A DNA stretch of 64,000 bases from RGIG1918 sp964570895. Lineage in GTDB: Bacteria; Cyanobacteriota; Vampirovibrionia; Gastranaerophilales; Gastranaerophilaceae. Positions 48,586 through 58,463 of this stretch are shown here, piece by piece (position 1 is the first letter of the stretch; each line of letters starts with the position of its first letter). Below the pieces are notes generated by a model, which saw only the letters and a program-made list of their open reading frames with translations, did no database searches and was not told the DNA's origin. The stretch spans positions 10,974-74,973 of the forward strand of contig CAZMZD010000007.1 of assembly GCA_964570895.1 (NCBI GenBank), given 5' to 3'. Position numbers and translations under genes: made by a program.

Positions 48586-49857
48586 TTATGTGCCACTTTT
48601 CCAGCTGTTTAAGTAAAGCTCTTGTTCTTCTGTTAGAGTGTCAATCTCAACGCCCATGGCTTCAAGTTTTAACCTTGCAATTGTTTCATCAACAGAGTGC
48701 GGGAGTGTGTATAATTTGTTTTCAAGCTTGCCGTGGTTTTTAAGAACAAACTCTATGCCAAGCGCTTGGTTTGCAAAGCTCATATCCATAACGCTTGCAG
48801 GGTGACCTTCTGCGCTCACGAGGTTAACCAATCTGCCTTGTGCTAAAACATAAATTGTTTTGCCGTTGTTTAACACCCATTCATCCAGCGCTGGGCGGAT
48901 ATTTCTTTGCGAAACAACATGTTCTCTAAGCCCGTTAACGTTCACTTCGACGTCAAAGTGCCCTGCGTTTGCAACAAACGCGCCGGATTTCATAGATAAC
49001 ATATTGTCGACATTAATCACGTTTTTGTCGCCTGTCACGGTTAAGAAAATATCTCCTTCAAGCGAAGCTTTCGCAATCGGCATAACCCTAAAGCCGTCCA
49101 TAACAGCTTCAAGTGCTTTAAGCGGGTCAACTTCCGTGACAATAACATTTGCGCCCATTCCACGTGCTCTCATTGCGCAACCTTTTCCACACCAGCCATA
49201 TCCGCAAACAACAAATGTTTTGCCGGAAATTAAGATGTTTGTGGCGCGGATAATGCCGTCCATTGCGCTTTGCCCTGTGCCATATCTGTTATCGTATAAG
49301 TGCTTTGTAAGGCTTGAATTAACGCCAAGAGCAGGGAATTTTAGGCTGCCTTCTCTAACCATTGCTTCAAGTCTTATAATGCCTGTAGTTGTTTCTTCGG
49401 TTGAACCTATGATATTTGGGATAAGTTCAGGATAGTCTTTGTGAATTGTCGCAACTAAGTCGCAGCCATCGTCAATCACAAGATGTGGTTTGTGTTCAAG
49501 AACTTTTTGAATATGTTTTTTGTATGTGTCTGCGTCTTCGCCGGCTATTGCATAAACCGGAATACCATAATATTTTACAAGGGCTGCGGCAACATCATCT
49601 TGAGTGGATAATGGGTTTGAAGCTGCAAGAACTGCGTCTGCTCCGCCTGCTTTCATCGCAATGCAAAGCGCTGCTGTTTCTTTTGTAACATGCACGCTCG
49701 CGCTTAACCTTAAGCCTTTAAATGGTTGCTCTTCTTGAAACCTTGCTTTTATTTTTGTAAGAACGGGCATATCCTTAAATGCCCATTCAATATTCTTTTT
49801 TCCTTGTTCAGCTAAAGCTAAATCTTTAACTTCATAATCAATTGTTGCTAATGTCAT
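48586..49857 (-). CDS. ahcY: Adenosylhomocysteinase (SAH hydrolase)
   Basis: Splits S-adenosylhomocysteine into adenosine and homocysteine, closing the activated methyl cycle. 423 residues. It shows the VHVTKETAAL and GATEETTTG-like segment (IGSTEETTTGIIRLEAM), the NAD-binding VVCGYGWCGKGCAMRARGMG and HPASVMDMSFANQALG. The C-terminus lacks the extended K-x-x-x-Y-R-Y tail of the long form, as in archaeal and thermophile enzymes. No SAH riboswitch is visible in the 21-base gap to ileS. It links functionally to the SAM riboswitch at 7.2 kb only by pathway. Confidence 0.96.
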   Translation of the reverse strand: MTLATIDYEVKDLALAEQGKKNIEWAFKDMPVLTKIKARFQEEQPFKGLRLSASVHVTKETAALCIAMKAGGADAVLAASNPLSTQDDVAAALVKYYGIPVYAIAGEDADTYKKHIQKVLEHKPHLVIDDGCDLVATIHKDYPELIPNIIGSTEETTTGIIRLEAMVREGSLKFPALGVNSSLTKHLYDNRYGTGQSAMDGIIRATNILISGKTFVVCGYGWCGKGCAMRARGMGANVIVTEVDPLKALEAVMDGFRVMPIAKASLEGDIFLTVTGDKNVINVDNMLSMKSGAFVANAGHFDVEVNVNGLREHVVSQRNIRPALDEWVLNNGKTIYVLAQGRLVNLVSAEGHPASVMDMSFANQALGIEFVLKNHGKLENKLYTLPHSVDETIARLKLEAMGVEIDTLTEEQELYLNSWKSGT

Positions 49858-49878
49858 CTTTTCCTCGCTATCTTTTCG

Positions 49879-52680
49879 CTATTTTATTGCGTCGGCGCAA
49901 TCTTCGCATATACCGTCGCTATTCAATTCGCGATATTTCCAACATCTTTGGCATTTTTCGCCTTTAGCTTTGAAAATGCCAATTTTATAGTTTTCAACAT
50001 CAAGCGTATTTAGCGCTTCTTCTGAAAATTCTTTTGTGCATTCTGCTTGAGATACGATAAAGAAATCTGCAAGAATATCGGAATATTTGTTTAATAATTC
50101 AGGATTTTTTGCAATGATTTCAACACGAGCTTCAAGCGAGCTGCCGATAATTTTTTCTTCGCCTGATCTTAAAGGCTCAATTGCTTTTGAAACATATTCG
50201 CGAACTTGGAGAAGTTCAGTGAATTCTTCTTCGAGTTGTTTATTTTCATATTTAGCATTTTGTTCCGGCCAATCGCTCATAAGAACGCTTTTCAAACCTT
50301 TTCTTTGATTTTCAGGCATATTCAAGAAAATGTCTTCCGCTTGGTGTGGCATAACAGGAGCCAAAATTTCAAGAATAGTCCATAAAATATCGTACATAAC
50401 AGTTTGAACAGCTCTTCTTGATGTCGATTTTTTGCCTTTTGTGTAAAGTCTGTCTTTCACAATATCTAAGTAGAACGAGCTTAAATCAACCGCTGCAAAG
50501 TTTTGAAGGTATTGGAAATATTTATAGAATTCGTAGTTTTCAAAAGCTTTGTCAACATTTTCAATTAAGATATTAAGCTTATGGAGCGCAAATTTATCAA
50601 TCGCTTCAAGTTCTTCATATTCAACTCTGTCAACCTCAGGTTCAAAATCGAACAAGTTGCCAAGTAAAAATCTTGCAGTGTTTCTTGTTTTTTTGAATAT
50701 TTCAACAAGTTGTTTAATGATATTGTCGCCAATTTTAATGTCGTTTCTGTAATCTACACTTGCTGCCCAAAGCCTTAAAATGTCTGCACCATAGTTTTTA
50801 ATGATGTCATCCGGACGAATGTAATTGCCTAAAGATTTTGACATTTTTCTGCCATCTTCGCCAAAAACAAATCCGTGAGTTAAAACTTCTTTATATGGCG
50901 CAATGCCTTTTGTTGCAATGGCTGTAAGCAAGGAAGATTGGAACCAGCCTCTGTGTTGGTCGGAACCTTCGAGGTACATATCGCAAGGTGCGCCCAAAAG
51001 TTCATCTTTTCTTGCTTCAACAACGGCTCTCCAAGAAACTCCGGAATCGAACCAAACGTCCATAATATCATTTTCTTTTTTGAAGTGATTTTTTCCGCAT
51101 TTTGGGCAGACAAAACCTTCAGGTAAAAGCTCTTTTGCTTCATATTTTACCCAAGCATCTGAACTTTCTTTTTCAAAGATTTTAGCAACGTTTTCAATTG
51201 TTTCATCGTTAACAATTACTTCGCCACAATCTTCGCAGTAGAAAATCGGAATTGGAACGCCCCAAGCGCGTTGCCTTGAAATGCACCAATCAGAACGATT
51301 TGCAACCATATTTGAAATTCTAACTTCGCCTGAAGATGGAATCCATTTAACGTTTTTAATTGCTTCCAATGTTTCTTTTTTGAATTTTTCAACTTTCACG
51401 AACCATTGAGGAGTTGCTCTATATATTACAGGTTTTTTACATCTCCAACAATGTGGGTATGAGTGGCTTATTTCTTGAGATTTTACAAGAGCGCCAACTT
51501 CGTTTAATTTTGCGATAATTTTTTCTTCGCCTTTGTAATATGGTATATCTTCAAGTTCGGGAACTTGATTTGTCCAAACGCCTTTTGAATCAAGCGGAGA
51601 GAACACTTCTATTCCATATTTAATCCCTACTTCATAGTCTTCAAGACCGTGCCCAGGGGCAGTGTGAACAGCGCCTGTACCTGCTTCAAGCGTTACGTGT
51701 TCGCCAAGAATTATAGGAGATTTTCTGTTGCATATCGGGTGGTCTGTTGTAAGGTTTTCAAGCTCTGCGCCTCTCAAGCTTCCGACAACTTTGATGTCTT
51801 CCCTTTCCCATTCGGCGTCGCTTAAGAATGTGTTAAGCAATTCTGTTGCAATGAAGTAAACATCATTTTTATATTCAAAGAAAGTATATTCAAATTTTTC
51901 ATGCAAACAAATCGCCATGTTTGAAGGAATTGTCCAAGGAGTTGTTGTCCAAATAACAGCATAAAAATCTTTTTCAGTGTTTAAATTTAGCTTTGTTTTA
52001 ATTTCATTTGCTGAATTTTCATCAAATTTAAATCTTACATAAATTGAAGTTGAGGTAATGTCTGCATATTCAACTTCTGCTTCTGCAAGGGCTGTTTCGC
52101 AAGAAGCGCACCAATAAACAGGTTTCAAGCCTTTTTCAACATAGCCTTTTTTGTACATTTCGCCAAAAACGCGGACTTGTTCGGCTTCGTATTCCGGCGC
52201 AATTGAAAGATAAGGCTTTTCCCAATTGCCAAGCACGCCGAGTCTTTTAAATTCAGATTCTTGTCCTCTTAAGCTTTTGTGTGCAAATTCTCTGCATTTT
52301 GCTCTAAGTTCAACAGGGGTTAGCGCGCTTCTTCCGCCTTTAATGTTTTTAACAACGGCGTTTTCAATTGGAAGCCCGTGCCCGTCATACCCCGGAACAT
52401 AAGGCGAATAGAAGCCTTTTTGAGTTTTATATTTAATTAAAATGTCTTTTAAAATTTTATTTAAGGCTGTGCCTACGTGGATTTTTTCAGAGCTCAAGTA
52501 TGGAGGGCCATCGTGTAAAATGAAAGATTTTTCTTTAGAATTTTTGTTGATTAATTCTTTGTAAATGTCAATTTCTTCCCAAATTTTTTGAATTTCAAGT
52601 TCTCTAACAGTTGCGTTTGCGCGCATTGCCAAACTTGTTGATGGTAAATTTAATGTGTCTTTTAGCTTTTTATCTTCCAT
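49879..52680 (-). CDS. ileS: Isoleucyl-tRNA synthetase, bacterial type
   Basis: 933 residues. The HIGH-equivalent motif is in SSEKIHVGTALNKILKDI (HVGT), KMSKS is in GRKMSKSLGNYI, and the editing (CP1) domain carries WTTTPWTIPSNMAI. The C-terminal zinc finger reads GEKCQRCWKYRELNSDGICE. All are typical of the eubacterial, mupirocin-sensitive class. It is followed after 21 bases by ahcY and preceded by the coiled-coil gene; no T-box leader is visible. Confidence 0.97.
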   Translation of the reverse strand: MEDKKLKDTLNLPSTSLAMRANATVRELEIQKIWEEIDIYKELINKNSKEKSFILHDGPPYLSSEKIHVGTALNKILKDILIKYKTQKGFYSPYVPGYDGHGLPIENAVVKNIKGGRSALTPVELRAKCREFAHKSLRGQESEFKRLGVLGNWEKPYLSIAPEYEAEQVRVFGEMYKKGYVEKGLKPVYWCASCETALAEAEVEYADITSTSIYVRFKFDENSANEIKTKLNLNTEKDFYAVIWTTTPWTIPSNMAICLHEKFEYTFFEYKNDVYFIATELLNTFLSDAEWEREDIKVVGSLRGAELENLTTDHPICNRKSPIILGEHVTLEAGTGAVHTAPGHGLEDYEVGIKYGIEVFSPLDSKGVWTNQVPELEDIPYYKGEEKIIAKLNEVGALVKSQEISHSYPHCWRCKKPVIYRATPQWFVKVEKFKKETLEAIKNVKWIPSSGEVRISNMVANRSDWCISRQRAWGVPIPIFYCEDCGEVIVNDETIENVAKIFEKESSDAWVKYEAKELLPEGFVCPKCGKNHFKKENDIMDVWFDSGVSWRAVVEARKDELLGAPCDMYLEGSDQHRGWFQSSLLTAIATKGIAPYKEVLTHGFVFGEDGRKMSKSLGNYIRPDDIIKNYGADILRLWAASVDYRNDIKIGDNIIKQLVEIFKKTRNTARFLLGNLFDFEPEVDRVEYEELEAIDKFALHKLNILIENVDKAFENYEFYKYFQYLQNFAAVDLSSFYLDIVKDRLYTKGKKSTSRRAVQTVMYDILWTILEILAPVMPHQAEDIFLNMPENQRKGLKSVLMSDWPEQNAKYENKQLEEEFTELLQVREYVSKAIEPLRSGEEKIIGSSLEARVEIIAKNPELLNKYSDILADFFIVSQAECTKEFSEEALNTLDVENYKIGIFKAKGEKCQRCWKYRELNSDGICEDCADAIK

Positions 52681-52720
52681 TTTTTGTTTAATTCCCTCTT
52701 AATTTCTCTCTTGTTTAAAT

Positions 52721-53278
52721 TTATTGAGCATTTTGTTCGTTCGAATATTCGTCATTTGCTTTCATATCAGCAATGTATTGTTGACCGTTCATAACAATTT
52801 GATAAAGTTGATTTAGGTCATTTTGAAGTTTAGTAAGAACATTTTGTGCATATTGTTGTGCGCCATCTTTAATTTTTGCGGCAGCTTCAGAAGCTTCAAG
52901 CCTTTTGTCTTCTGCTTCGTGAAATGCGTTCATTTTAATATCTGCACATTCGTCGAGCACTTCTTGTCTGTATTTTTGAGCTTTTTCTTCAATTTCTCTT
53001 AAGATATTTGATTCAGAGAGTATTCTGTTTCTGTCATTTTCAGCGTCTTGAATAATTCTTTCAGCTTTGCTTTTGGCGTCTTGCAAAATTTCTCTTTCTC
53101 TTTTAACGATAGTATCAGCATTATTAAAAGCGGATTTTGTCATATCAAACATAGCTTCAATAACTTCTTCCAAATCTTTAGATTTAACAACAATCCATCC
53201 TGGGAAGTTAATACCATCATCTTTAACTTTTTGTAATTCATCGATTAAATCATAGAATTTTTCGTACGGATAAGACAT
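52721..53278 (-). CDS. Coiled-coil protein (185 aa) next to coaD
   Basis: After a compact N-terminal part (YPYEKFYDLIDELQKVKDDG) most of the protein from residue 50 to 165 is one long charged helix rich in Glu, Lys, Ala and Asp (REREILQDAKSKAERIIQDA). The pattern resembles ATP synthase stalk subunits or DivIVA-like scaffolds, but no F-type membrane segment is present. Probably a cytosolic scaffold or cell-division factor. Genes like this often sit beside coaD in bacteria, which is the case here (17-base gap). Confidence 0.7.
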   Translation of the reverse strand: MSYPYEKFYDLIDELQKVKDDGINFPGWIVVKSKDLEEVIEAMFDMTKSAFNNADTIVKREREILQDAKSKAERIIQDAENDRNRILSESNILREIEEKAQKYRQEVLDECADIKMNAFHEAEDKRLEASEAAAKIKDGAQQYAQNVLTKLQNDLNQLYQIVMNGQQYIADMKANDEYSNEQNAQ

Positions 53279-53295
53279 TTTATAACCTTTCTATT

Positions 53296-53787
53296 TTACT
53301 TTTTGCTCAAATATTCTATTACGCATTTAGGCACGAATTTTGAAGTATCTTGCCCATGTTCGGCCAATTCTTTAATTATACTTGATGATATAAAATTGTA
53401 TTTTGGTCTTGTGGTCAAAAATACGGTTCCGATTTCAGGTGCAATTGCAGAATTTGTTTGAGAAAGTTGCATTTCATATTCAAAATCAGACACTGCACGA
53501 AGCCCTCTAATTAAGAACTTTGCCCCTTTTTCTTTTGCAAAATTAACCGTAAGACCTTCAAAACTATCAGCGTATGCATTTTCAATGCCTTCTTCTTCGA
53601 TAGTTTGTTTGATGAGAGAAACTCTATCCGCAACACTTATAAAGGGTTTTTTGTTAGGATTGTTTAATACAGCGATGATAACTTTATCAAACATTTTTGT
53701 TGCACGAACGAGAACATCTAAATGCCCTTTCGTGATAGGGTCAAAACTCCCTGGGTAAATAGCTATTTTTAAATCATCTTTGCGCAT
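53296..53787 (-). CDS. coaD: Phosphopantetheine adenylyltransferase
   Basis: Penultimate step of coenzyme A synthesis. 163 residues with the nucleotidyltransferase motif YPGSFDPITKGHLDV (T/HxGH type) at the N-terminus, RGLRAVSDFEYEMQLSQTNS and the ISSSIIKEL ATP-binding segment. Normal length for the bacterial enzyme. Located upstream of the coiled-coil gene, divergent from the GH13 gene across 120 bases. Confidence 0.97.
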   Translation of the reverse strand: MRKDDLKIAIYPGSFDPITKGHLDVLVRATKMFDKVIIAVLNNPNKKPFISVADRVSLIKQTIEEEGIENAYADSFEGLTVNFAKEKGAKFLIRGLRAVSDFEYEMQLSQTNSAIAPEIGTVFLTTRPKYNFISSSIIKELAEHGQDTSKFVPKCVIEYLSKK

Positions 53788-53906
53788 AAGATTATTATAT
53801 TACTAAAATAATATGTTAACAGTTAAAATTTTGTAACATTATGTTAAATTTTTTCATGTTCAGGTTTTATTGTTTAGTATAGATGTGTAGGGCTTAGGGA
53901 AAATTT

Positions 53907-56246
53907 ATGAAAGTTAATGGAATTAATTATTTAGGAATAGTTAACAATCAAGTTAGAAATATACAAAAAGGAACTAAAAATTTTACTTGCGCATACACAT
54001 CAGCGCCAAAATTTATGGAAATTCCTTTAAATGCGCATAAAAATTTGCTTTTTGGCAGAAATTTAACTGAACACAAAAGCTGGGGCGCAACTTTTGATGA
54101 AAATAAAAATGTTAACTTTAAAGTGTTCACGTTTTCTGATGCAAAAGATGTTTATATTGAAGTTTTAGATAAAAATGCAGATGAAAACACAGATAACGTA
54201 GATGAAAGAGATATAGTTGTTGACAGGCTTGAAGACGATACTGTTCAAAATATTTCATCTGTTGATGAAAAATCAAAAATGATTAAGTTAAACAAAAAAG
54301 GTGATGGCGTTTTTGAAATTAACGGGCAAGAAGGCATTAAAAATGGCGATAAATATAGGCTAATTATTGTTAAAGGGGATAACGTTATTGAAAAAGTTAA
54401 AGACCCTTATGCAAAAAAACAACCTAGCATTTTAGGGTGGAGCGAAATTTACGACCACAGCGCTTATAAGTGGAATGACGCAGATTGGCAAAACGGCAAA
54501 AACCCTGCAAGAATTACAAGAAATAACGGCAAATTTAATTCTTTAAGAATTTATGAATTAAATATTCCGACAATTACGCAAAAAGGTGATTTTGAAAGCG
54601 CAAAAGCAGTTTTCAAAGAAATTAAAGATAAAAATTTAGCAAATGCAGTTGAAATTATGCCTGTTGAAAATACATATTCAAAACAATGGGGCTATGATGG
54701 CGTTGATAAATTTGCCGTAAATGACAAGTTAGGCGGCGCAGATAGTTTAAAAGAACTTATTGATTACGCGCACGAAATTGGTTTGAATGTGATTATTGAT
54801 ATGGTTCCAAACCACATGGGCCCTGATGGCGATATGATGAAAAGAACAGGTCCTTATGAAAGAGGGGACGGCTCTTTTGGTTCGATGTTTAATTTTGAAG
54901 GAAAAGACAACAGATACGTCCGCGATTGGATGGCAAACATTGCGCTAATGTGGGCACAAGATTTTCACGTAGACGGTATTCGCTTCGATATGACAAAACC
55001 TGATTATATGGGCTCTGACTTTACATTAAAACAAATCACAACAGAGCTTAACGAGCATAACCCTGATGTGTTCACAATTGCAGAAGATGGTATGGGCAAT
55101 CGTCATAAGGTTACAACCCCTCTTGTGCATAATGGCAGTCATCAAGCAGATTTAGAAAAACTTGACCGCCAAGTTGACAAAATATCCAAAGGTCAAGGCA
55201 TTGAACAGCTCGATGACCTTGGTTTCGATAGCGAATGGGATTTCGTTCTTCTTCATGAATTAGAAAAAGGGCTCCGTGGCGACGTAGATTTTAACATAGA
55301 CTCTTTTAATTCCGCATTCGTGCATTCAGGTCCAAGAGTTAAATATAACGTAAGCCATGATGAAATAGGAAATATGGACGGCACAAGTTCTCTTGTGAAA
55401 TTTGCAACTACAAAATTAAATTTGTATAACAACATTAAGGGTTCAAGCCCTGCGGAAGTTGGGCAAAGGGCAGCTCATGCGACACATAATTTAATGAAAC
55501 TTTATGCAACGGGCGAACTTGATAAAATGTCTGATAAAGAATTTGACCAAACAGTTGATTCGTATGGAATTACAAGACATATGACAAAACAAGAAGTAAA
55601 AGACGCTTACGACTTAGCGCTAAACAAAACAAAACTTGCGCTCGGCACAATTTTTTCTGCTCCGGGGCCAAAGATGTTTTTCCAAGGCGCTGAAAACGGC
55701 GGGTTAGATTATTTCAAATTCTTTAGAAAATTCAGCTCGCAAGACGGTGTTCAAACAGAGCAGGATATTGAAAACAAAAAAAGAATGGACGCCGAAAAAG
55801 GCTATGACACTTCATACGAAGCAGCTCATCAAGATAGCGTTGTGGGCAATATAAAATGCACAGATGAAGTTAAGCAAAAAATGCAACAAGCAGAGCAATA
55901 CACAATTGATTTAAGCAATTTCCACGACTCAAGCGAAGCTATGAAATATGGCGAAATAGTGCATGCGGGAAGCCTAGAAGGCACAAGAGTGCACACGACT
56001 CACTTAAGAAAAGGCAATGACGAAGTTTTCTGCGTTAAAAATTTAACTGAAACTCAGCACACGAACTTGCCTGTTTATTTTCCGCAAGGCAAGTGGGTTG
56101 AAGTGCTTAACACTGATGACATAAAATATGCAGGCGAAGGTAAATACTTGAACCAAGGTGTTTTTGAAGGCAAAGGCTGGGGAACACCGGCAATTCCTAT
56201 GAATATAGGTTCAAACGATGTAACCTATTTCAAAAGAATAGCTTAA
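53907..56246 (+). CDS. GH13 alpha-amylase family enzyme (branching/debranching-like)
   Basis: 779 residues. The N-terminal 75 residues are low-complexity and have no signal peptide. A beta-sandwich E-set domain (about 45-200) precedes the (beta/alpha)8 barrel, as in branching and debranching enzymes. Catalytic motifs: VIIDMVPNHMG, DGIRFDMTKPDYMG (nucleophile Asp), FTIAEDGMGN (acid Glu) and YNVSHDEIGNMDG (third Asp). It probably acts on intracellular glycogen or maltodextrin. The subfamily (branching enzyme, trehalohydrolase or isoamylase) is not settled. No glycogen synthase is nearby. Confidence 0.85.
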   Translation: MKVNGINYLGIVNNQVRNIQKGTKNFTCAYTSAPKFMEIPLNAHKNLLFGRNLTEHKSWGATFDENKNVNFKVFTFSDAKDVYIEVLDKNADENTDNVDERDIVVDRLEDDTVQNISSVDEKSKMIKLNKKGDGVFEINGQEGIKNGDKYRLIIVKGDNVIEKVKDPYAKKQPSILGWSEIYDHSAYKWNDADWQNGKNPARITRNNGKFNSLRIYELNIPTITQKGDFESAKAVFKEIKDKNLANAVEIMPVENTYSKQWGYDGVDKFAVNDKLGGADSLKELIDYAHEIGLNVIIDMVPNHMGPDGDMMKRTGPYERGDGSFGSMFNFEGKDNRYVRDWMANIALMWAQDFHVDGIRFDMTKPDYMGSDFTLKQITTELNEHNPDVFTIAEDGMGNRHKVTTPLVHNGSHQADLEKLDRQVDKISKGQGIEQLDDLGFDSEWDFVLLHELEKGLRGDVDFNIDSFNSAFVHSGPRVKYNVSHDEIGNMDGTSSLVKFATTKLNLYNNIKGSSPAEVGQRAAHATHNLMKLYATGELDKMSDKEFDQTVDSYGITRHMTKQEVKDAYDLALNKTKLALGTIFSAPGPKMFFQGAENGGLDYFKFFRKFSSQDGVQTEQDIENKKRMDAEKGYDTSYEAAHQDSVVGNIKCTDEVKQKMQQAEQYTIDLSNFHDSSEAMKYGEIVHAGSLEGTRVHTTHLRKGNDEVFCVKNLTETQHTNLPVYFPQGKWVEVLNTDDIKYAGEGKYLNQGVFEGKGWGTPAIPMNIGSNDVTYFKRIA

Positions 56247-56279
56247 GCTTTGCTCTTAATGCGTGTAAAAATGAGGAGA

Positions 56280-57626
56280 TTATAGATATTTCTTAATTTC
56301 CCAATTTGACACGTCTGTTCTATATTCGTTCCATTCTTGGATTTTTGATGACATAAATTCATTGAAAATATGTTCACCAAGCGCAAGTTTAACCACTTCA
56401 GATTTTTTCATTATGTGGAGCGCTTCGTTCAAGCTTCCGGGGAGTGATTTAATGCCTTTTTCAGCCTTTTCTTTTTTGCTCATTTCGTAGATATTATCTT
56501 CAATAGGCGCTCTCAATGGGTTTTTGTTTTTAATCCCTTCAAGCATAATTGTAAGCATTGTTGCAAAAACAAGATAAGGGTTGCAAGATGGGTCCGGTGA
56601 CCTTAATTCCACTCTTGTTGCATTACCTCTTTTTGCAGGAACCCTGATGAGCGCTGAGCGGTTTGCAAGGCTCCAAGCCATATAAACAGGAGCTTCATAC
56701 CCTGGGACCAGCCTTTTATAGCTGTTTACAAGAGGGTTTGTAATTGCGGTAAAGCTTTCAACGTTGTCTAAAAGTGCGCCAATTGTCCATTTTGCTTCAT
56801 CTGATAAACCATATTCTGCGCTAGGTGCGTCAAAAACATTTTTCCCGTCTTTAAATAAAGACACGTTGCAGTGCATTCCTGAACCATTAATTCCGTAAAT
56901 TGGTTTTGGCATAAAGCTTGCGTGCATTCCATATTCCATAGCAATTTCTGAAATTACGTGTTTGAGAGTCACAACGTTATCTGCCGCAACAAGTGCTCCG
57001 TCATATTTAAAATCAATTTCGTGCTGCCCTGCAGCTGCTTCGTGGTGGCTTGCTTCAATGTTGAAGCCCATAGACTGCAATGTTTCAACCATATCAGCAC
57101 GCACATCTTCGCCTTCGTCTTTTGGGGCTGCGTCGTAATAATATGCATTATCCGATGGTTCAAGTGTGGCGTTGCCTTTTTCATCTTTTTTGAAGAGGAA
57201 AAATTCAACTTCAGGGCCGACATTTAATTCATAACCAAGTTTTTTTGCTTCTGCCACAACTCTTTTTAAGTTACATCTTGGGCAGCCTTCAAACGGCGTG
57301 CCATCTGCGTTATGAATGTCGCAAATAATTCTTGCTTCGTTTTTGTCCCCTCTTTCTCTCCAAGGCAAAATTGCAAAAGTTGATAAATCTGGATAGAAAT
57401 ACATATCGGATGTTTCAATGCTTCTGAAACCTTGAATTGAGCTGCCGTCAAGCATACATTCGTTATTCAATGCTTTATCTAATTGAGAAATTGGAACGCA
57501 TAAATTTTTCACGTTGCCGTTAATATCGACAAATTGCAGTCTTAAAGAAACAACATTTTGTTCTTTTATGATTTGCTTAATTTCTTCTTTTGTTAGAACT
57601 TTGCCTTGTTTTGGAATGTATGTCAT
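56280..57626 (-). CDS. glnA: Glutamine synthetase, type I
   Basis: Assimilates ammonia into glutamine. 448 residues. It shows LDGSSIQGFRSIETSDMYFY, EVEFFLFKKDEKGN, the ATP site NGSGMHCNVSLFKDGKN, and the C-terminal ELRSPDPSCNPYLVFATM with the conserved Arg. The adenylylation Tyr loop (NLYDLPP in the beta subclass) reads NIYEMSKKEK, so adenylylation control is unlikely and feedback inhibition as in the alpha subclass is expected. Monocistronic, with an AT-rich leader. Confidence 0.96.
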   Translation of the reverse strand: MTYIPKQGKVLTKEEIKQIIKEQNVVSLRLQFVDINGNVKNLCVPISQLDKALNNECMLDGSSIQGFRSIETSDMYFYPDLSTFAILPWRERGDKNEARIICDIHNADGTPFEGCPRCNLKRVVAEAKKLGYELNVGPEVEFFLFKKDEKGNATLEPSDNAYYYDAAPKDEGEDVRADMVETLQSMGFNIEASHHEAAAGQHEIDFKYDGALVAADNVVTLKHVISEIAMEYGMHASFMPKPIYGINGSGMHCNVSLFKDGKNVFDAPSAEYGLSDEAKWTIGALLDNVESFTAITNPLVNSYKRLVPGYEAPVYMAWSLANRSALIRVPAKRGNATRVELRSPDPSCNPYLVFATMLTIMLEGIKNKNPLRAPIEDNIYEMSKKEKAEKGIKSLPGSLNEALHIMKKSEVVKLALGEHIFNEFMSSKIQEWNEYRTDVSNWEIKKYL

Positions 57627-57737
57627 ATAATTCTCCAGCTATTATAATATGCTATATTATCGTATATTGAGTGAAATTAGTCAATTAAAATCGGATTATT
57701 TCTTGATGTAATTATAAAAATTTTATATAATAACTTT

Positions 57738-58463
57738 ATGGAATTATATAAAAATTACGTAGAAGAAAATAGCACTTTTGAATTTGTGAGAGCAGGTTCA
57801 AAAAATAGAAAAAAGCATTTTATCAGCACTTTCATCAAAATTTTAGATGATGCTTATATTATCACTTTCCCAAAAGACGGTGATGAGCTTTGCAAAATTA
57901 AAGCGGGTGAAAAGGCGTCTTTGCACATCTACACAACAGAAGGTATTTTTAATTTGCCTTGCCAAGTGGTGCAAATTGCAGATGAATGTTTGAAAGTTCG
58001 CCTTATTGATACCGTTATTTTATCTCAAAGAAGGCAATATGCGCGCGTTGACATTATGGTTCCAATGCGTATAAAAATTGACTTAGACAGAAAAACAAGT
58101 GTTTACGATGTGGTCACAAAAAATATGTGCGCTCAAGGGGTTAATTTTGTTCTAAATTCTCCGCTTGATGGTTTTGGAAGAACGCAAGTTAAATTTATGG
58201 TGAAAAATCGCTTAATTCAAACTTTTGCTTCTCTTGCATATTGTAATAAAATCTACACCGCCCAAAATGAATTTGAAGAAGATATATACAGCTGTGGTCT
58301 GCACTTCACTTCAATTGACAGGCAAAATGCTAACTTCCTTGCAAAAGCTTGCTTTGCTTACGAAATGAATAAGAAAAAAGAAGAATATGACGCACTGTTC
58401 CATCCTGAAAAAGAAAAAGAACCTCAAGTCACAATAGATATTGACGGTAAAATGGTGCTCTAA
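57738..58463 (+). CDS. PilZ-domain protein (YcgR-like)
   Basis: 241 residues. An N-terminal beta-barrel of about 100 residues (FISTFIKILDDAYIITFPKD) is followed by a PilZ domain with SQRRQYARVDIMVPMRI, the R-x-x-x-R c-di-GMP-binding motif. The second motif is altered from D/NxSxxG to NMCAQG. It probably reads c-di-GMP levels, controlling motility or surface attachment. It overlaps mnmA by one base (TAATG), so translation is coupled. Confidence 0.82.
   Translation: MELYKNYVEENSTFEFVRAGSKNRKKHFISTFIKILDDAYIITFPKDGDELCKIKAGEKASLHIYTTEGIFNLPCQVVQIADECLKVRLIDTVILSQRRQYARVDIMVPMRIKIDLDRKTSVYDVVTKNMCAQGVNFVLNSPLDGFGRTQVKFMVKNRLIQTFASLAYCNKIYTAQNEFEEDIYSCGLHFTSIDRQNANFLAKACFAYEMNKKKEEYDALFHPEKEKEPQVTIDIDGKMVL

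Noticed and set aside
49858..49878. SAH riboswitch upstream of ahcY
   Set aside because: Only 21 bases lie between ileS and ahcY; no room for the aptamer.
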